DNA of 39,483 nucleotides from Planococcus sp. ISL-110 (GCF_018613575.1 NZ_JAGGPX010000003.1:137739-177221); one strand, 5' to 3'. Shown: positions 27,018 to 36,471, counted from the first letter of the stretch. Program-made: numbers and translations. The notes: generated from the sequence alone by a model not told the origin.

Positions 27018-27554
27018 CTACATATAAATATACCACCATTCTTTTACTTTCTCAGAGAAATAAGGCGTGTGCTCAATCATAGACTGGGCGATTCCCGAAT
27101 TCTCCAATTGGTTCTGCACAACTTCCACAGGAAGCAGCGCGAACACATAGATGAAAACAAAGAGTAGTATGTAAGCTTCAACAAACCCTAAAGCTGCGCC
27201 AAGGATTTTGCTGAAAAATCCAAGTACCGGCAAAAACTTCAAGAAATCGAACATGGACGCAATCAATTGCAAAGCAAATTTCACCACAAAGAAGATGAGG
27301 GCAAATGCCAATAATTGATAGAAGGTCTGATCCAGGTCCAACTGGTCTACGACAAGCGTAAACTGGGAATTTTCATTTACAGCCGGATAAGGAATCCATA
27401 GCACGAAGTATTCGGACAAAGGTTTATAATAGGTATAGGCCACGACCAGTGCAATAACAAATCCGATCATATGGATCAGTTGGACGACAAAACCTCTTTT
27501 GGCGCCCACAATGATGCCACCGATCAGTAAGATGATTAAAAGTATATCAAGCAT
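27018..27554 (-). CDS. yshB: CvpA-family membrane protein (YshB-like)
   Basis: A 178-residue membrane protein with four to five spans: LDILLIILLIGGIIVGAKRGF at the N-terminus, then segments near 28-46, 80-100 and 118-145. The N-terminal GAKRGF turn is typical of CvpA/colicin V production family members. It starts 5 bases after zapA. The family is linked to envelope homeostasis, but the precise role is unclear. Confidence 0.85.
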   Translation of the reverse strand: MLDILLIILLIGGIIVGAKRGFVVQLIHMIGFVIALVVAYTYYKPLSEYFVLWIPYPAVNENSQFTLVVDQLDLDQTFYQLLAFALIFFVVKFALQLIASMFDFLKFLPVLGFFSKILGAALGFVEAYILLFVFIYVFALLPVEVVQNQLENSGIAQSMIEHTPYFSEKVKEWWYIYM

Positions 27555-27559
27555 TCACG

Positions 27560-27820
27560 TCAACCCTTCAGTTTTTTCAATTCATTTTCTAATTGTTCAA
27601 CTTGCTCTTTCAGTTTAAGATAGTCATGTACCGCATTTGATGCAGTCAAAACAGCAAGCTTCGCCTGATCCAATGATGGATTCAAGGCATTGATTTCCCG
27701 CATCTTGCTGTCGACGATCGATGCAACCAGACGCATATGGCCTGAAGTTTCAGTTCCGACCATTTTATAGGTGTTGCCATAGATGTCAACGACCGTATGA
27801 ATTTTATGTTGCTCTGACAA
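27560..27820 (-). CDS. zapA: Cell-division protein ZapA
   Basis: FtsZ-ring stabilising protein of 86 residues. The N-terminal half has the globular ZapA domain ([17 protein letters not shown]), and the C-terminal half is a coiled coil ([20 protein letters not shown]). I choose the TTG at 27820 (MSEQHKIH): AAGGGGGAT lies 5 bases upstream and the length then equals the Bacillus protein. A longer frame upstream overlaps the divergent rnhC leader and has no site. Confidence 0.9.
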   Translation of the reverse strand: MSEQHKIHTVVDIYGNTYKMVGTETSGHMRLVASIVDSKMREINALNPSLDQAKLAVLTASNAVHDYLKLKEQVEQLENELKKLKG

Positions 27821-27902
27821 TGCAATATCCCCCTTTAGAATTCTATAGACCATCATACCATGAACACAAGCTGATTGTGAATCAAAGAAAGGTGACGTAT
27901 CC

Positions 27903-28835
27903 ATGTCAAATACAGTTCTGAAACTCCCGGAGGAAAGTCTCCTGCAAGTGATTTCGCATTACCAGAAAAACAAAATCCAGACCAAGAACCCGTATGCCCG
28001 GTTCAGCGCTAAACTGACAGACACTGTCGTGACTGTCTACACCTCCGGAAAAGTCATGTTCCAGGGAAATGGCGCCGACCGGGAAGCGGCAAAATGGGGT
28101 GCAGCGTTGCCAGCGCCCGAAAAGACTATGTCCACGAAAGGCGACAAGCTGCCCGATGGCTTTGCCAGGTTATCCGTCCTCGGATCCGATGAAACCGGCA
28201 CGGGCGATTTCTTTGGCCCAATCACAGTAGCTGCCTGCTACGTACCCGCGGACAAAGTCGAGCTTGCCCATGAACTCGGCGTCAAAGATTCCAAGCAGCT
28301 GAGCGACGCTTGGATGCGCCAAGTGGCTCCTGATCTGAAAGAAGCATTCGTCCACAAAGTGCTGACCTTAAAAAATGACAAATACAACCGAGTGCAAGGC
28401 CAGGGCTGGTCACAAGGAAAGATTAAAGCATTGCTCCATAACCAGGCACTCAAGCATGTACTGAGTAAGATCGCGCCCGAAAAACCGGATGCCATCCTGA
28501 TCGATCAGTTTGCCGAACGCGGCATTTATTACAAACACATAAAAGAAGAATCCGAAATCATCCGCGAGAACGTTTTGTTTTCTACAAAAGCAGAAGGTCT
28601 CCACGTTTCCGTTGCCTGCGCATCCATCATCGCACGCGTCGCTTTTCTTGAAGAAATGGACCGCATGAGTGCTGAAGCTGATGTCACGTTGCCAAAAGGT
28701 GCCGGGAAGATTGTCGACGAAGCGGCGGCGAAGATTTTGCTGAAGCATGGCGAGGAGTATTTGAAAGGTTTGACGAAGGTGCATTTTGCTAATACGGGGA
28801 AGGCTAAGGGGTTGGCTGAGAAGCGACGTGGATAA
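27903..28835 (+). CDS. rnhC: Ribonuclease HIII
   Basis: Cleaves RNA in RNA-DNA hybrids and removes R-loops. The 310-residue protein has the N-terminal TBP-like substrate domain of RNase HIII and a C-terminal RNase H fold. Active-site acidic residues are in [13 protein letters not shown] near 100 (Asp and Glu), KDSKQL near 135, and LIDQFA near 200. AAAGGTGA precedes the ATG. It is divergent from zapA with about 80 bases between the starts, as in B. subtilis, and converges on the prepilin cluster. Confidence 0.96.
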   Translation: MSNTVLKLPEESLLQVISHYQKNKIQTKNPYARFSAKLTDTVVTVYTSGKVMFQGNGADREAAKWGAALPAPEKTMSTKGDKLPDGFARLSVLGSDETGTGDFFGPITVAACYVPADKVELAHELGVKDSKQLSDAWMRQVAPDLKEAFVHKVLTLKNDKYNRVQGQGWSQGKIKALLHNQALKHVLSKIAPEKPDAILIDQFAERGIYYKHIKEESEIIRENVLFSTKAEGLHVSVACASIIARVAFLEEMDRMSAEADVTLPKGAGKIVDEAAAKILLKHGEEYLKGLTKVHFANTGKAKGLAEKRRG

Positions 28836-28878
28836 TAAAAGAGTAACTTCATTTCCGAACTGAAATTACTCTTTTATT
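28834..28878. terminator. Bidirectional terminator between rnhC and the prepilin cluster
   Basis: AATAAAAGAGTAACTTCA and TGAAATTACTCTTTTATT are complementary around a short loop, with A and T runs on each side. It begins at the rnhC stop and ends just before the stop of the convergent gene, so it serves both. Confidence 0.88.
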
Positions 28879-28879
28879 T

Positions 28880-29851
28880 CTATTTATAAATAGCCTCAAT
28901 TTTTCCATTCAAATCCCAAAACTCCTGTTTTTGAATGATACTTGGCCCAGGCAACTGACAACTTATATTACCTTGCCCTTTGTATACATTGCCTGATGGA
29001 ACAGCGGTATATTCAGCAGGTTTTGGATTTTGTTTCTTCCCATTAATAAAAACATTTCCTGAGATGAAAATTTCACTGTTGTTATGAATCTGAATATCGT
29101 CAGGTAAATTTGCATCTCCATAAACAAAAAGATATATTTTATTACCAAATTTTATTTTATCTAATACCGTCAAATCGTTTCTTACCACAACACACCCTTG
29201 GTTATGTAAATCCATATTTCCGTCAATATATAGATCATTTGGTATCTCAATTTGAGATCCACCCATATTGAAGCCGGATTCTACAGTAAGATCTCCTAAA
29301 ATATAGAGGTTTGCTTTTCCAAGAGGGAATGTACCATTATCAACGTCTAAGCCGTTTAATTCTTTTCTTACAGAATTGCTTGGCATAGTTGGTAATGTAT
29401 TGGTGTTTCCGCTTTCTAGACCTTCACCAGTTCCTTGTCCAGAAGTTTTTTTCTCAAAGAAAATACTCGCCTCTACTATTTTTTCTTCACGAACACCCGC
29501 TGTCCCTTTACTAGTAAAAGAAAAGGTTATCTTTTCGTTCTCTATTTCACATTCACTGGCTGATATTGAATAATATTTGCCTATCACCTGCTGTTTCAAG
29601 TTCTCCAGCGAAACACAAAAAGCAGATTTATCCTCTATAACTGGATGAAAGTTTTTTTCTATTTCAGCTTGGTAATGCAAAATACCCATCTCCGCCTGAT
29701 GCCTAGCCTGAACCTGTTCTTCTTTTGTATTGAATTGCTTCGCTGCATTCATATTCATCGCCAGTAAACCCATTCCCATAATCGTAAAGAGAACGACCAT
29801 TAGCATAACGAGTAAAAGTGCATACCCTTTTTCATTTCGGATCCGCCTCAT
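28880..29851 (-). CDS. PilX/GspK-like prepilin protein with a beta-solenoid-like C-terminus
   Basis: A 323-residue protein starting MRRIRNEKGYALLLVMLM. The prepilin peptidase site is after NEKG, and a hydrophobic helix runs to about residue 32. It lacks the Glu at mature position 5 that most pilins carry, a feature of PilX and GspK-type minor pilins. From about 180 to 275 short strands recur as NLYILGDLTV, DLYIDGNMDL, IYLFVYGDANL and IFISGNVFI, suggesting stacked beta turns as in bactofilin-like folds. Third gene of the cluster; AGGAGGG upstream. Visibly more AT-rich than its neighbours. Confidence 0.7.
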   Translation of the reverse strand: MRRIRNEKGYALLLVMLMVVLFTIMGMGLLAMNMNAAKQFNTKEEQVQARHQAEMGILHYQAEIEKNFHPVIEDKSAFCVSLENLKQQVIGKYYSISASECEIENEKITFSFTSKGTAGVREEKIVEASIFFEKKTSGQGTGEGLESGNTNTLPTMPSNSVRKELNGLDVDNGTFPLGKANLYILGDLTVESGFNMGGSQIEIPNDLYIDGNMDLHNQGCVVVRNDLTVLDKIKFGNKIYLFVYGDANLPDDIQIHNNSEIFISGNVFINGKKQNPKPAEYTAVPSGNVYKGQGNISCQLPGPSIIQKQEFWDLNGKIEAIYK

Positions 29852-29862
29852 CCTTTTCCCTC

Positions 29863-30297
29863 CTAATTCAACTTACTGAATGACATCTGGACTTCAAAAC
29901 ATTGATTGTTTGAACAGATTTCCAAATAAAAACGTGAAGGTTCGGTTCTATCTAAAGTTATTTCTATTATTCCTGCAGTTTCGGCTAATTTATATTGATA
30001 GCCAGTAGATATGGTTTTCTTCTCGACATTGTCTATTGATGTAATCTTCAATTCATCACCAACGACTTTCACTTTAAACTGTTCAGCAACCAAATCGGAT
30101 TTTTCATTTTCTAAATAGCTTGCCCGGATTTGTTCCACAATTAAATTCGCTTCTTGTTGAAGCTGCTGACGGCTTGCAGTCCGTTCAGAAGAATTCGCTC
30201 CAGTGGAAAAAACAGACATGATTACCACTACAATTATTCCTGTAATGGCCAAAACTGCTAAAAGTTCGACTAAAGTAATACCTTTTTCATTTTTCAT
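29863..30297 (-). CDS. Type IV prepilin-like protein (PilW/pseudopilin type)
   Basis: A 144-residue protein beginning MKNEKGITLVELLAVLAI. The G-I cleavage site and the Glu at mature position 5 define a class III prepilin signal, followed by a 20-residue hydrophobic helix. The mature domain is small, with beta-strand character and two Cys near the end (EICSNNQCFEVQM) that could form a disulfide. It overlaps the upstream prepilin gene by 4 bases. The exact pilin class is inferred from position and size. Confidence 0.75.
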   Translation of the reverse strand: MKNEKGITLVELLAVLAITGIIVVVIMSVFSTGANSSERTASRQQLQQEANLIVEQIRASYLENEKSDLVAEQFKVKVVGDELKITSIDNVEKKTISTGYQYKLAETAGIIEITLDRTEPSRFYLEICSNNQCFEVQMSFSKLN

Positions 30298-30656
30298 GGC
30301 GATTCCTCAAAGTACATTTGTGTAGTAAATTCCGGCTCATCAATTCCTGTGCCCGGTGGGGATCTCACTGTAACAGTTGCAAGATTTAAATTACTTGGTC
30401 CTGCTTGTATGATGATTTCAACCAAGTAGTCATCTCTCGTAAAACTTTCATTACTCAAATATGCACCTTCTCTTACTTCTGCAATCACTTCTTCCGCAAC
30501 CTGTATATTCGTCAATTTTACATTATTATGAGCTGTAAACTTCGCCGACTGGGTAAAAAAACTCATCACACTCACAAGAACAATTCCCAGAATCACTAAA
30601 GCTGCCAATATTTCTACCAGCGTCAATCCTTTTTCATTTTGCATGAGCCTCTTCAC
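30294..30656 (-). CDS. Type IV prepilin-like protein (PilV type)
   Basis: A 120-residue protein from a GTG at 30656 with GGAGG 7 bases upstream. It contains MQNEKGLTLVEILAALVILG: peptidase site after the Gly and Glu at mature position 5. The mature part has a helical stretch with VAEEVIAEVREGAY and several beta strands, as in PilV/GspI-type minor pilins. First of three overlapping or tightly spaced genes. No pilus ATPase, platform protein or peptidase is present in the window, so assembly must use machinery encoded elsewhere. Confidence 0.75.
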   Translation of the reverse strand: MKRLMQNEKGLTLVEILAALVILGIVLVSVMSFFTQSAKFTAHNNVKLTNIQVAEEVIAEVREGAYLSNESFTRDDYLVEIIIQAGPSNLNLATVTVRSPPGTGIDEPEFTTQMYFEESP

Positions 30657-30767
30657 AAGAGTACCTCCGTTATTCATAATAGATAAATACTACCACATAT
30701 TTTTAATTTAAATTTAAAAAATCCTATAAAAAGTAAATTTTATGTATCAGGTTACTTATAAAAACAA

Positions 30768-30802
30768 TAAAAAGGATGAACCACATGGGTCCACCCTTTT
30801 TA
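30768..30802 (-). terminator. Terminator of pheST
   Basis: AAAAAGGGTGGACC and GGTTCATCCTTTTT pair around CATGT on the minus strand, about 20 bases after the pheT stop. It separates pheT from the prepilin cluster, which must therefore have its own promoter in the AT-rich 30657-30767. Confidence 0.88.
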
Positions 30803-30823
30803 CTCGTTACTATTGAATCAGTT

Positions 30824-33223
30824 TTAGCTTCTCAGCTCAGCGCCGACTTCCGTCAAAGCTGCCATTACTTTTTCATGTGCGTTGATGACTTCTTCATCCG
30901 TTAAAGTTTTTTCAGGATCGAAGTAGGTCAGGGAGAAGGCTACTGATTTTTTGCCTTCTTCCAGTTTTTCGCCTTCGTACAGGTCGAACACGCGGACGTC
31001 TTTCAACAGTTTCCCGCCTGCGTTGCGGATGACCGTTTCAATCGTTCCTGCTTCGACAATTTTGGAAAGTACTAATGCGATATCGCGTGACATGGATGGG
31101 TAGCGCGGCACTGGCGTATAAACCAATGCTTCTGTTTCCAGATTCAACAGCGCTGCCAGGTTCAATTCCATGACAACCGTCGTTTTCAAGTCGCGCGCTT
31201 TTTGTTCAGACGGATGCAGCTGGCCCATGACGCCGATACGTTGGCCGTCATGCATGATAAATGCCGTTCTGCCTGGATGCAAATCGTCCATTTGGCCGCG
31301 TTCGAACGCTAATTGGACACCAAGCTTGGTGCCAAGGCTTTCCACGATGCCTTTCATAACGAAAAAGTCGACTGGCTTTTTCTCGCCCTGCCAGCTGTTA
31401 TCGAGCCACAAGCCAGTGATGGCCACTGCCAAATGCTCCTGCTCGTTCAACAGTTCGTCGTCGCCTTTAAGGAAGACCGAACCGGTTTCATACAAAGCCA
31501 CCGAGTCCATTCTTCTCGCAGTGTTATACGTGACCGACTCTAAAAGATGCGGCAACAGGCTTTGGCGCAGGATGCTGCGCTCTTCGCTCATCGGCATCAA
31601 TAGACGCGTCGTTTCTGTTTCTTCCAAAGCAAACTGCTTCGCCGATTTCTCGGAAGTCAGTGAATACGTCGTTGCCTGAAGCAATCCAGCACCTTCCATC
31701 AGCGAGCGGACAATTCGGCGTTTTGCCTGGTAAGGCGTCAAACCGCCAGGAGTCGTCTCCGCTTCCGGCAGCGTTGCCGGAATTTCATCGTAGCCATAAA
31801 GGCGGGCAATTTCTTCGATTACGTCTTCGGGAATTTGAATATCCTGTCGGCGTGTCGGCACTGAAATGACCAGTTGGCCATTTGCCGCTTCGGTATTGAA
31901 TTTCAGGCGGTTCAGAATATCCCACATGTCTTCAAAGGAAATCTTCATGCCCAGACGGCTGTTGATGAAATCAGGAGAAACCTTGATGACTTTCTCTTCT
32001 TTATTCAACTCATCGAATACCACGGATCCTGCCAAAACTTCTCCGCCGGCAAGCTCGGACAACAATTGTGCCGCACGCTCTGCAGCTGGAATGACGCGGT
32101 TCGGGTCAACGCCTTTTTCATAGCGTGAACTCGCATCGCTGCGAAGGCCGTGATCTTTCGAGGTCTGGCGAATAGAACCCGATTCGAAATAAGCAGATTC
32201 GATAACGACAGTCGTCGTCGTTTCACTTACTTCCGAGTTGGCGCCGCCCATGACACCGGCTATCGCCACTGGTTTTTCGCCATTGGTGATGACCAGGTGG
32301 TGGCTCGACAATTTACGTTCTGCATCGTCCAAGGTCGTAATCATTTCGCCTTCTTTGGCGTGGCGAACTGTGATATTGCCCGATCCCAACAAATCGTAAT
32401 CAAATGCGTGAAGCGGCTGGCCGTATTCCATCAAAATGTAGTTGGTGATGTCAACCACGTTATTATGCGGACGGACGCCGGCTGCCATTAGGCGCTGCTG
32501 CAGCCACATTGGTGATTCCTGCACTTTGATGTTGCGTACAACTTTTGCCACATACAACGGATTGGCTTCAGGCGCATCGACATTTAATGTCAACATGGAT
32601 GCTGCCGTGTCGACTGCTTCTGTGTAGCTGATTTCAGGCAGTTTGACTTCTTCAGAAAGAATGGCGCCGACTTCATAAGCTACCCCGATCATGCTCATCG
32701 CGTCTGCGCGGTTTGGTGTCAGGCCAAGTTCCAATATAGTATCATCCAAATCGAAATTCGTCAGGACATCAGAGCCGGTTTCAGCGTCTTCCGGCAACAC
32801 ATAGATGCCTTCAGCATAAGCTTTCGGGACAAGCTTTCCTTCAATGCCCAGTTCCTGCAGCGAACAGATCATGCCGTGCGATTCTTCTCCACGCAGTTTG
32901 GCTTTTTTGATTTTGATATCGCCTGGAAGTGTTGCTCCAGGACGTGCCACAATGACTTTTTGGTCTGCTGCGATATTCGGTGCACCACAGATGATCTGCG
33001 AAATTTCGTCGCCGACATTGACCTGGCAGATTGATAATTTATCTGCTTCCGGATGTTTGATGCAGGATTCAACATAACCGACCACAATATTTGTCATACC
33101 TTGCGTTCGGTCGATGACTGCGTCCACTTCAATACCGGAACGCGTTATTTTTTCACCCAGTTCAGCGGGTGGCAATTGTTGTGTATTTACATAGTCTTTT
33201 AACCAGTTAATGGATACGAGCAT
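30824..33223 (-). CDS. pheT: Phenylalanine-tRNA ligase beta subunit
   Basis: Large subunit of the alpha2-beta2 enzyme charging tRNA-Phe; contains the editing site and tRNA-binding domains. The 799 residues show the N-terminal EMAP-like tRNA-binding domain (about 40-150), the B3/B4 editing region (ILMEYGQPLHAFDYD near 265), the B5 domain near 400-475, the catalytic-like core, and the C-terminal FDX anticodon domain (VPRYPSMSRDIALV near 705). AGGAGG lies upstream of the ATG and 14 bases separate it from pheS. Confidence 0.97.
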   Translation of the reverse strand: MLVSINWLKDYVNTQQLPPAELGEKITRSGIEVDAVIDRTQGMTNIVVGYVESCIKHPEADKLSICQVNVGDEISQIICGAPNIAADQKVIVARPGATLPGDIKIKKAKLRGEESHGMICSLQELGIEGKLVPKAYAEGIYVLPEDAETGSDVLTNFDLDDTILELGLTPNRADAMSMIGVAYEVGAILSEEVKLPEISYTEAVDTAASMLTLNVDAPEANPLYVAKVVRNIKVQESPMWLQQRLMAAGVRPHNNVVDITNYILMEYGQPLHAFDYDLLGSGNITVRHAKEGEMITTLDDAERKLSSHHLVITNGEKPVAIAGVMGGANSEVSETTTTVVIESAYFESGSIRQTSKDHGLRSDASSRYEKGVDPNRVIPAAERAAQLLSELAGGEVLAGSVVFDELNKEEKVIKVSPDFINSRLGMKISFEDMWDILNRLKFNTEAANGQLVISVPTRRQDIQIPEDVIEEIARLYGYDEIPATLPEAETTPGGLTPYQAKRRIVRSLMEGAGLLQATTYSLTSEKSAKQFALEETETTRLLMPMSEERSILRQSLLPHLLESVTYNTARRMDSVALYETGSVFLKGDDELLNEQEHLAVAITGLWLDNSWQGEKKPVDFFVMKGIVESLGTKLGVQLAFERGQMDDLHPGRTAFIMHDGQRIGVMGQLHPSEQKARDLKTTVVMELNLAALLNLETEALVYTPVPRYPSMSRDIALVLSKIVEAGTIETVIRNAGGKLLKDVRVFDLYEGEKLEEGKKSVAFSLTYFDPEKTLTDEEVINAHEKVMAALTEVGAELRS

Positions 33224-33237
33224 GTTTTATTTCCTCC

Positions 33238-34275
33238 TTAAAGTTCTGTACGTTGGAATTGGGATAAAAAGCGGACATCGTTCGTATAGAAATGGCGGAT
33301 ATCCTCGACACCATATTTCAACATGGCGATTCGTTCAGGCCCCATGCCGAAAGCGAATCCAGTCAAGCGTTTCGAGTCATAGCCGGCCATTTCAAGAACA
33401 TTCGGATGCACCATTCCAGCGCCCAGAATTTCGATCCAGCCTGTTTTCTTGCAGACGTTGCAGCCGCTGCCGCCGCATTTAAAGCAGGAAATATCCATTT
33501 CCACAGAAGGCTCTGTGAATGGGAAAAAGCTTGGGCGAAGGCGGATTTCCCGGTCGTCACCGAACATTTTCTTGGCGAAGACGGAAAGCGTCCCTTTCAA
33601 ATCGCTCATGCGGATATCTTCTCCGATGACCAATCCTTCGATTTGCGTAAACTGATGGGAATGGGTCGCGTCATCGCTGTCGCGTCGGTATACTTTGCCT
33701 GGGCAGATGATTTTAATCGGCTCGCCGCCTTTTGCTTCCATAGTCCGCGCCTGCACCGGTGATGTGTGGGTGCGCAGCAAAATATCTTCTGTTATATAGA
33801 AGGAATCCTGCATATCGCGAGCCGGATGCCCTTTTGGCAAGTTTAATGCTTCAAAATTGTAATAGTCTTTTTCCACTTCCGGGCCTTCTGCAACTTCATA
33901 GCCCATCGAGATGAACAAGTCTTCGATTTCTTCCACAACACGAGTCAGTGGATGCGGGTTTCCTGTTTTAACAGGACGCCCCGGCAAAGTGATGTCAATC
34001 GTCTCGCTTTGCAGCTTCAAATTGATCGCTTCTTCTTCCAGAATGACCATGCGGCCTTCCAGTTGTGTCGTCACTTCTTCGCGGATAACATTGACCAATG
34101 CCCCCATTTTCGGACGTTCTTCAGCCGGTAGTTTTCCCATGCCTTTCAATAAATCCGTAATTGGCCCTTTTTTGCCTAAATAAGCTACACGCACATCATT
34201 CAACTCTTTAACCGTTGAAGCCTCACCGATTTTATCCAGTGCCTGTGTTTTCAATTCCTGCAATTGTACTTCCAT
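33238..34275 (-). CDS. pheS: Phenylalanine-tRNA ligase alpha subunit
   Basis: Catalytic class II subunit of 345 residues. An N-terminal coiled-coil arm (about 1-90) precedes the catalytic core, with motif 2-like [18 protein letters not shown] near 198-215, a Cys4 cluster ([12 protein letters not shown] near 270) as in Bacillus PheS, and motif 3 [14 protein letters not shown] near 312. AAGGAGGAG precedes the ATG. The gene follows a T-box leader. Confidence 0.97.
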   Translation of the reverse strand: MEVQLQELKTQALDKIGEASTVKELNDVRVAYLGKKGPITDLLKGMGKLPAEERPKMGALVNVIREEVTTQLEGRMVILEEEAINLKLQSETIDITLPGRPVKTGNPHPLTRVVEEIEDLFISMGYEVAEGPEVEKDYYNFEALNLPKGHPARDMQDSFYITEDILLRTHTSPVQARTMEAKGGEPIKIICPGKVYRRDSDDATHSHQFTQIEGLVIGEDIRMSDLKGTLSVFAKKMFGDDREIRLRPSFFPFTEPSVEMDISCFKCGGSGCNVCKKTGWIEILGAGMVHPNVLEMAGYDSKRLTGFAFGMGPERIAMLKYGVEDIRHFYTNDVRFLSQFQRTEL

Positions 34276-34296
34276 TTTTTCTCCTCCTTAGACAGT

Positions 34297-34549
34297 AAAA
34301 AGCCCCGTCCCAGAAAAGGGACGAGGCATTATTCGCGGTACCACCCTAGTTATTGCCATACAGCAATCACTCATTTACATAACGGCTCTTCACCGGCCCA
34401 TCTTTACAGCATTTCTACTGGTCCCGTTGGGCAGCTCGCGGGGTGAACTTCTGAGGCGTTTACATATCCGCACTTCCAGTCAAGGTACGGAATCTCTGTA
34501 ATGTAAGGGCGCAACGTACTTTTCCCGTTCTTCGCTTTTACTTATTTAC
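34297..34549 (-). promoter_or_regulatory. T-box riboswitch of pheST with its terminator
   Basis: The minus-strand leader holds the T-box AGGGTGGTACCGCG (about 34333-34346), which pairs with the free CCA end of uncharged tRNA. Next comes the hairpin GCCTCGTCCC/GGGACGGGGC with T5 (34297-34327). The upstream stem-I region contains GAAGTTCACC, where UUC (34445-34447) is the probable phenylalanine specifier codon. Uncharged tRNA-Phe should prevent termination. Confidence 0.93.
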
Positions 34550-34555
34550 TTCCTT

Positions 34556-34584
34556 ATTATACGAAAGTTCAAGGTTTTTATCAA
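34556..34584 (-). promoter_or_regulatory. Sigma-A-type promoter of the pheST leader
   Basis: TTGATA (34579-34584), 17 bases and TATAAT (34556-34561) on the minus strand, immediately after the stop codon of the upstream methyltransferase gene. Confidence 0.78.
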
Positions 34585-34586
34585 AC

Positions 34587-35354
34587 TTAGTTTTTTGGAA
34601 CCAGGCTATACAATAGAATGCCTGTAGCAACTGCGACATTCAACGATTCTGCGCTGCCGTAAAGCGGCACCATCAGATTTTCGTCTGTCTGCTGCAGCAA
34701 TACGGGATCGACGCCACTGCCTTCATTGCCGACAATCAATGCAAACTGTTCATGTGTCTCGGCTTCGTGAACCGGCGTCGAGTCTTGAAGCGCCGTCCCG
34801 AAGATTTTGATGCCGTTTGCTTTGGCTTGTGCGGTCCAGTCGATCAATTCCCCTTTGACAACAGGAATCTGGAAATGGGATCCTTGAGCCGAACGGACAG
34901 TTTTCGGGTTAAAGGGATCCGCACAGCCTTTGCCAAGGATTACTGCATCGATGCCGCTCGCTGAAGCCGTACGGATCATCGTACCGATATTGCCGGGATC
35001 TTGGACAGCGTCGACCATCAGCAGCTTAGTCCATGTCTTTTGCTCGTCTTCTGTAAACTCAGGCTGTGCGCAATGCGCGAAAATCCCCTGTGTGTGTTCG
35101 GTTTCCGATATTTCCTTGGCCACGCCGGCTGTCACGGAATAGTGTGGAACTCCCTCAATATCCCAATCTGCCGGAATTTCCACGCCTTCTCGGACGATCA
35201 ATGACTTGACAAGTTCTTTTTTGCGAAGAGCCTCTTCCGTCAAATGAAAGCCTTCCACTAGGAATTCCGCAAATTTATCGCGTTCTTTGCGGGTCGTCCC
35301 AAGCTTTTTCCAATGCTTGACGAGTGAGTTTTGGTTTGATTCGATTCTTTTCAT
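34587..35354 (-). CDS. ysgA: SpoU/TrmH-family RNA 2'-O-methyltransferase (YsgA-like)
   Basis: Transfers methyl from S-adenosylmethionine to a ribose 2'-OH of rRNA or tRNA; the target is not assigned. The 255 residues have an N-terminal substrate-binding domain (NSLVKHWKKL, FLVEGFHLTEEAL) and the SPOUT knot with DAVQDPGNIGTMIRTA near 115, ALIVGNEGSGVD near 205 and LYGSAESLNVAVATGI near 230. Position next to pheS is the same as in B. subtilis. No clear ribosome-binding site: ATGAAAAGAATC follows GGCGTGATCCTGTA. Confidence 0.9.
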   Translation of the reverse strand: MKRIESNQNSLVKHWKKLGTTRKERDKFAEFLVEGFHLTEEALRKKELVKSLIVREGVEIPADWDIEGVPHYSVTAGVAKEISETEHTQGIFAHCAQPEFTEDEQKTWTKLLMVDAVQDPGNIGTMIRTASASGIDAVILGKGCADPFNPKTVRSAQGSHFQIPVVKGELIDWTAQAKANGIKIFGTALQDSTPVHEAETHEQFALIVGNEGSGVDPVLLQQTDENLMVPLYGSAESLNVAVATGILLYSLVPKN

Positions 35355-35399
35355 TACAGGATCACGCCTTTATTTCAGAGTAGTTCCAGTATAGCACAC

Positions 35400-35522
35400 A
35401 GAAAAGCGGAAGCGCCCATCTAGCCCCGACAAGCGCTGGAAGCCTTTACGGTAATGGCGCCCTTTGCCATTGCTGGAAAGGCTGAAGCGACTCGAGGGGC
35501 TGGGCGCTGGAGTCTGGACACA
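35400..35522. repeat. Single copy of the dispersed extragenic repeat
   Basis: The element runs from AGAAAAGCGGAAGCGCCCATCTAG to GCGCTGGAGTCTGGAC. Its reverse complement at 35400-35466 matches window positions 8-74. It has an internal hairpin (AATGGCGCC...GGCAAAG-type arms) and, like the other copies, the ends GTCCAG and GCTTCCGCTTTTCT. It fills the gap between ysgA and the exporter-like gene. Confidence 0.75.
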
Positions 35523-35524
35523 GC

Positions 35525-35974
35525 TTAGATTTCCTTCGTGAAAAAATCAAAGCCGAACGCTGTCAACACACCAAGTGCCACTGACCAGACTGCGATGCTG
35601 ATGGTCAGCCAGACGGTTGTGTTCTTTTTTGTCGCCCCGAGCGTCATACCGATAAAGGCGGCGATATGTGTTCCAATCAAAATCGGGCCAAGCATGGCAA
35701 GGCCAGGCAATCCGTATTTGTTCCAGATCTGTTTGGCGCGTTCGCTTTTTTTCGAAACCGGCTTGCCTTTCGCTTCCTGGCGTTTATTGTACCAAAGTTG
35801 AAAGCGGTCAAAGCCGACGATCAATGCCAGTACCGTCAGCATATTGCCGACAAAAGCCACCACGATCACCCATAGCGGCGACAATCCCCAAATGATGCCA
35901 AGTGGAATCACCAAAGCAATTTCAAACCACGGAATGGCGGCTCCCAAAAAGATGAGAAAGTATTCGTAGATCAT
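35525..35974 (-). CDS. Small multidrug export family protein
   Basis: A 149-residue membrane protein with four spans (about 5-25, 30-52, 90-112 and 122-142). The N-terminal FLGAAIPWFEIALVIPLGIIWGLSP and the GPILIGTHIAAFIGM helix are typical of the family annotated as putative small multidrug export proteins. Its substrate is unknown. Its ATG overlaps the stop of the upstream gene by 4 bases, indicating translational coupling in a three-gene operon with a regulator. Confidence 0.72.
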   Translation of the reverse strand: MIYEYFLIFLGAAIPWFEIALVIPLGIIWGLSPLWVIVVAFVGNMLTVLALIVGFDRFQLWYNKRQEAKGKPVSKKSERAKQIWNKYGLPGLAMLGPILIGTHIAAFIGMTLGATKKNTTVWLTISIAVWSVALGVLTAFGFDFFTKEI

Positions 35975-36471
35975 TGTGTTTCCTCCTTAAAATGTTTGCG
36001 TATTTCCAAATAGTAGATTACGTATTGGATAAGGGCAACCAGCAGAATTCCCCATACCGTATAGAAACGCGGCAGCGGTGAGAACATGGCGAAAATAGCC
36101 AGTATGGGCAAGCTCCAGGACATGAATGTATAGACCTTTTGAGAAGCTTTGCGTGTGATGTACGTCATCCCCTCATCCTGCTCCAGGTATTCAGGAGGAC
36201 GGAACGAGATGAATGGGATTTTCTGCGTTGGATTCTGTTTGTTGTGGCGCATCAGTTGGTAAGAAAATCCTGCCAGCATCAGGAAGTACAGAATGACGGA
36301 ACCTACAGCGAAAATGCCGTCTACGGATCCAATTTCGATCATAATGCTTTGTTCCATTTCTGTATTGATCACTTTTGTTGTCGGTTCACTTATACCATAA
36401 GTGAACATCCCCAGTGCGATAATAAATCCCATCATCCATAACGGATACTGCATGCGAAAGTCATTTTTCAT
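35971..36471 (-). CDS. Uncharacterised four-span membrane protein
   Basis: A 166-residue protein; start MKNDFRMQY at 36471, with GGAGGAAG 6 bases upstream, overlaps the regulator's end by 11 bases. Spans lie at about 12-30, 52-74, 112-130 and 134-154. A soluble loop of about 40 residues (IPFISFRPPEYLEQDEG) separates spans two and three. Similar small membrane proteins often follow short XRE regulators in Bacillales, but I cannot assign a family or function. Confidence 0.7.
   Translation of the reverse strand: MKNDFRMQYPLWMMGFIIALGMFTYGISEPTTKVINTEMEQSIMIEIGSVDGIFAVGSVILYFLMLAGFSYQLMRHNKQNPTQKIPFISFRPPEYLEQDEGMTYITRKASQKVYTFMSWSLPILAIFAMFSPLPRFYTVWGILLVALIQYVIYYLEIRKHFKEETQ

Noticed and set aside
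30729..30741. AAAA-N5-TTTT box upstream of the prepilin genes, resembling half of a ComK site
   Set aside because: The region is so AT-rich that such a match is expected by chance. I did not find a convincing second box at the required spacing.
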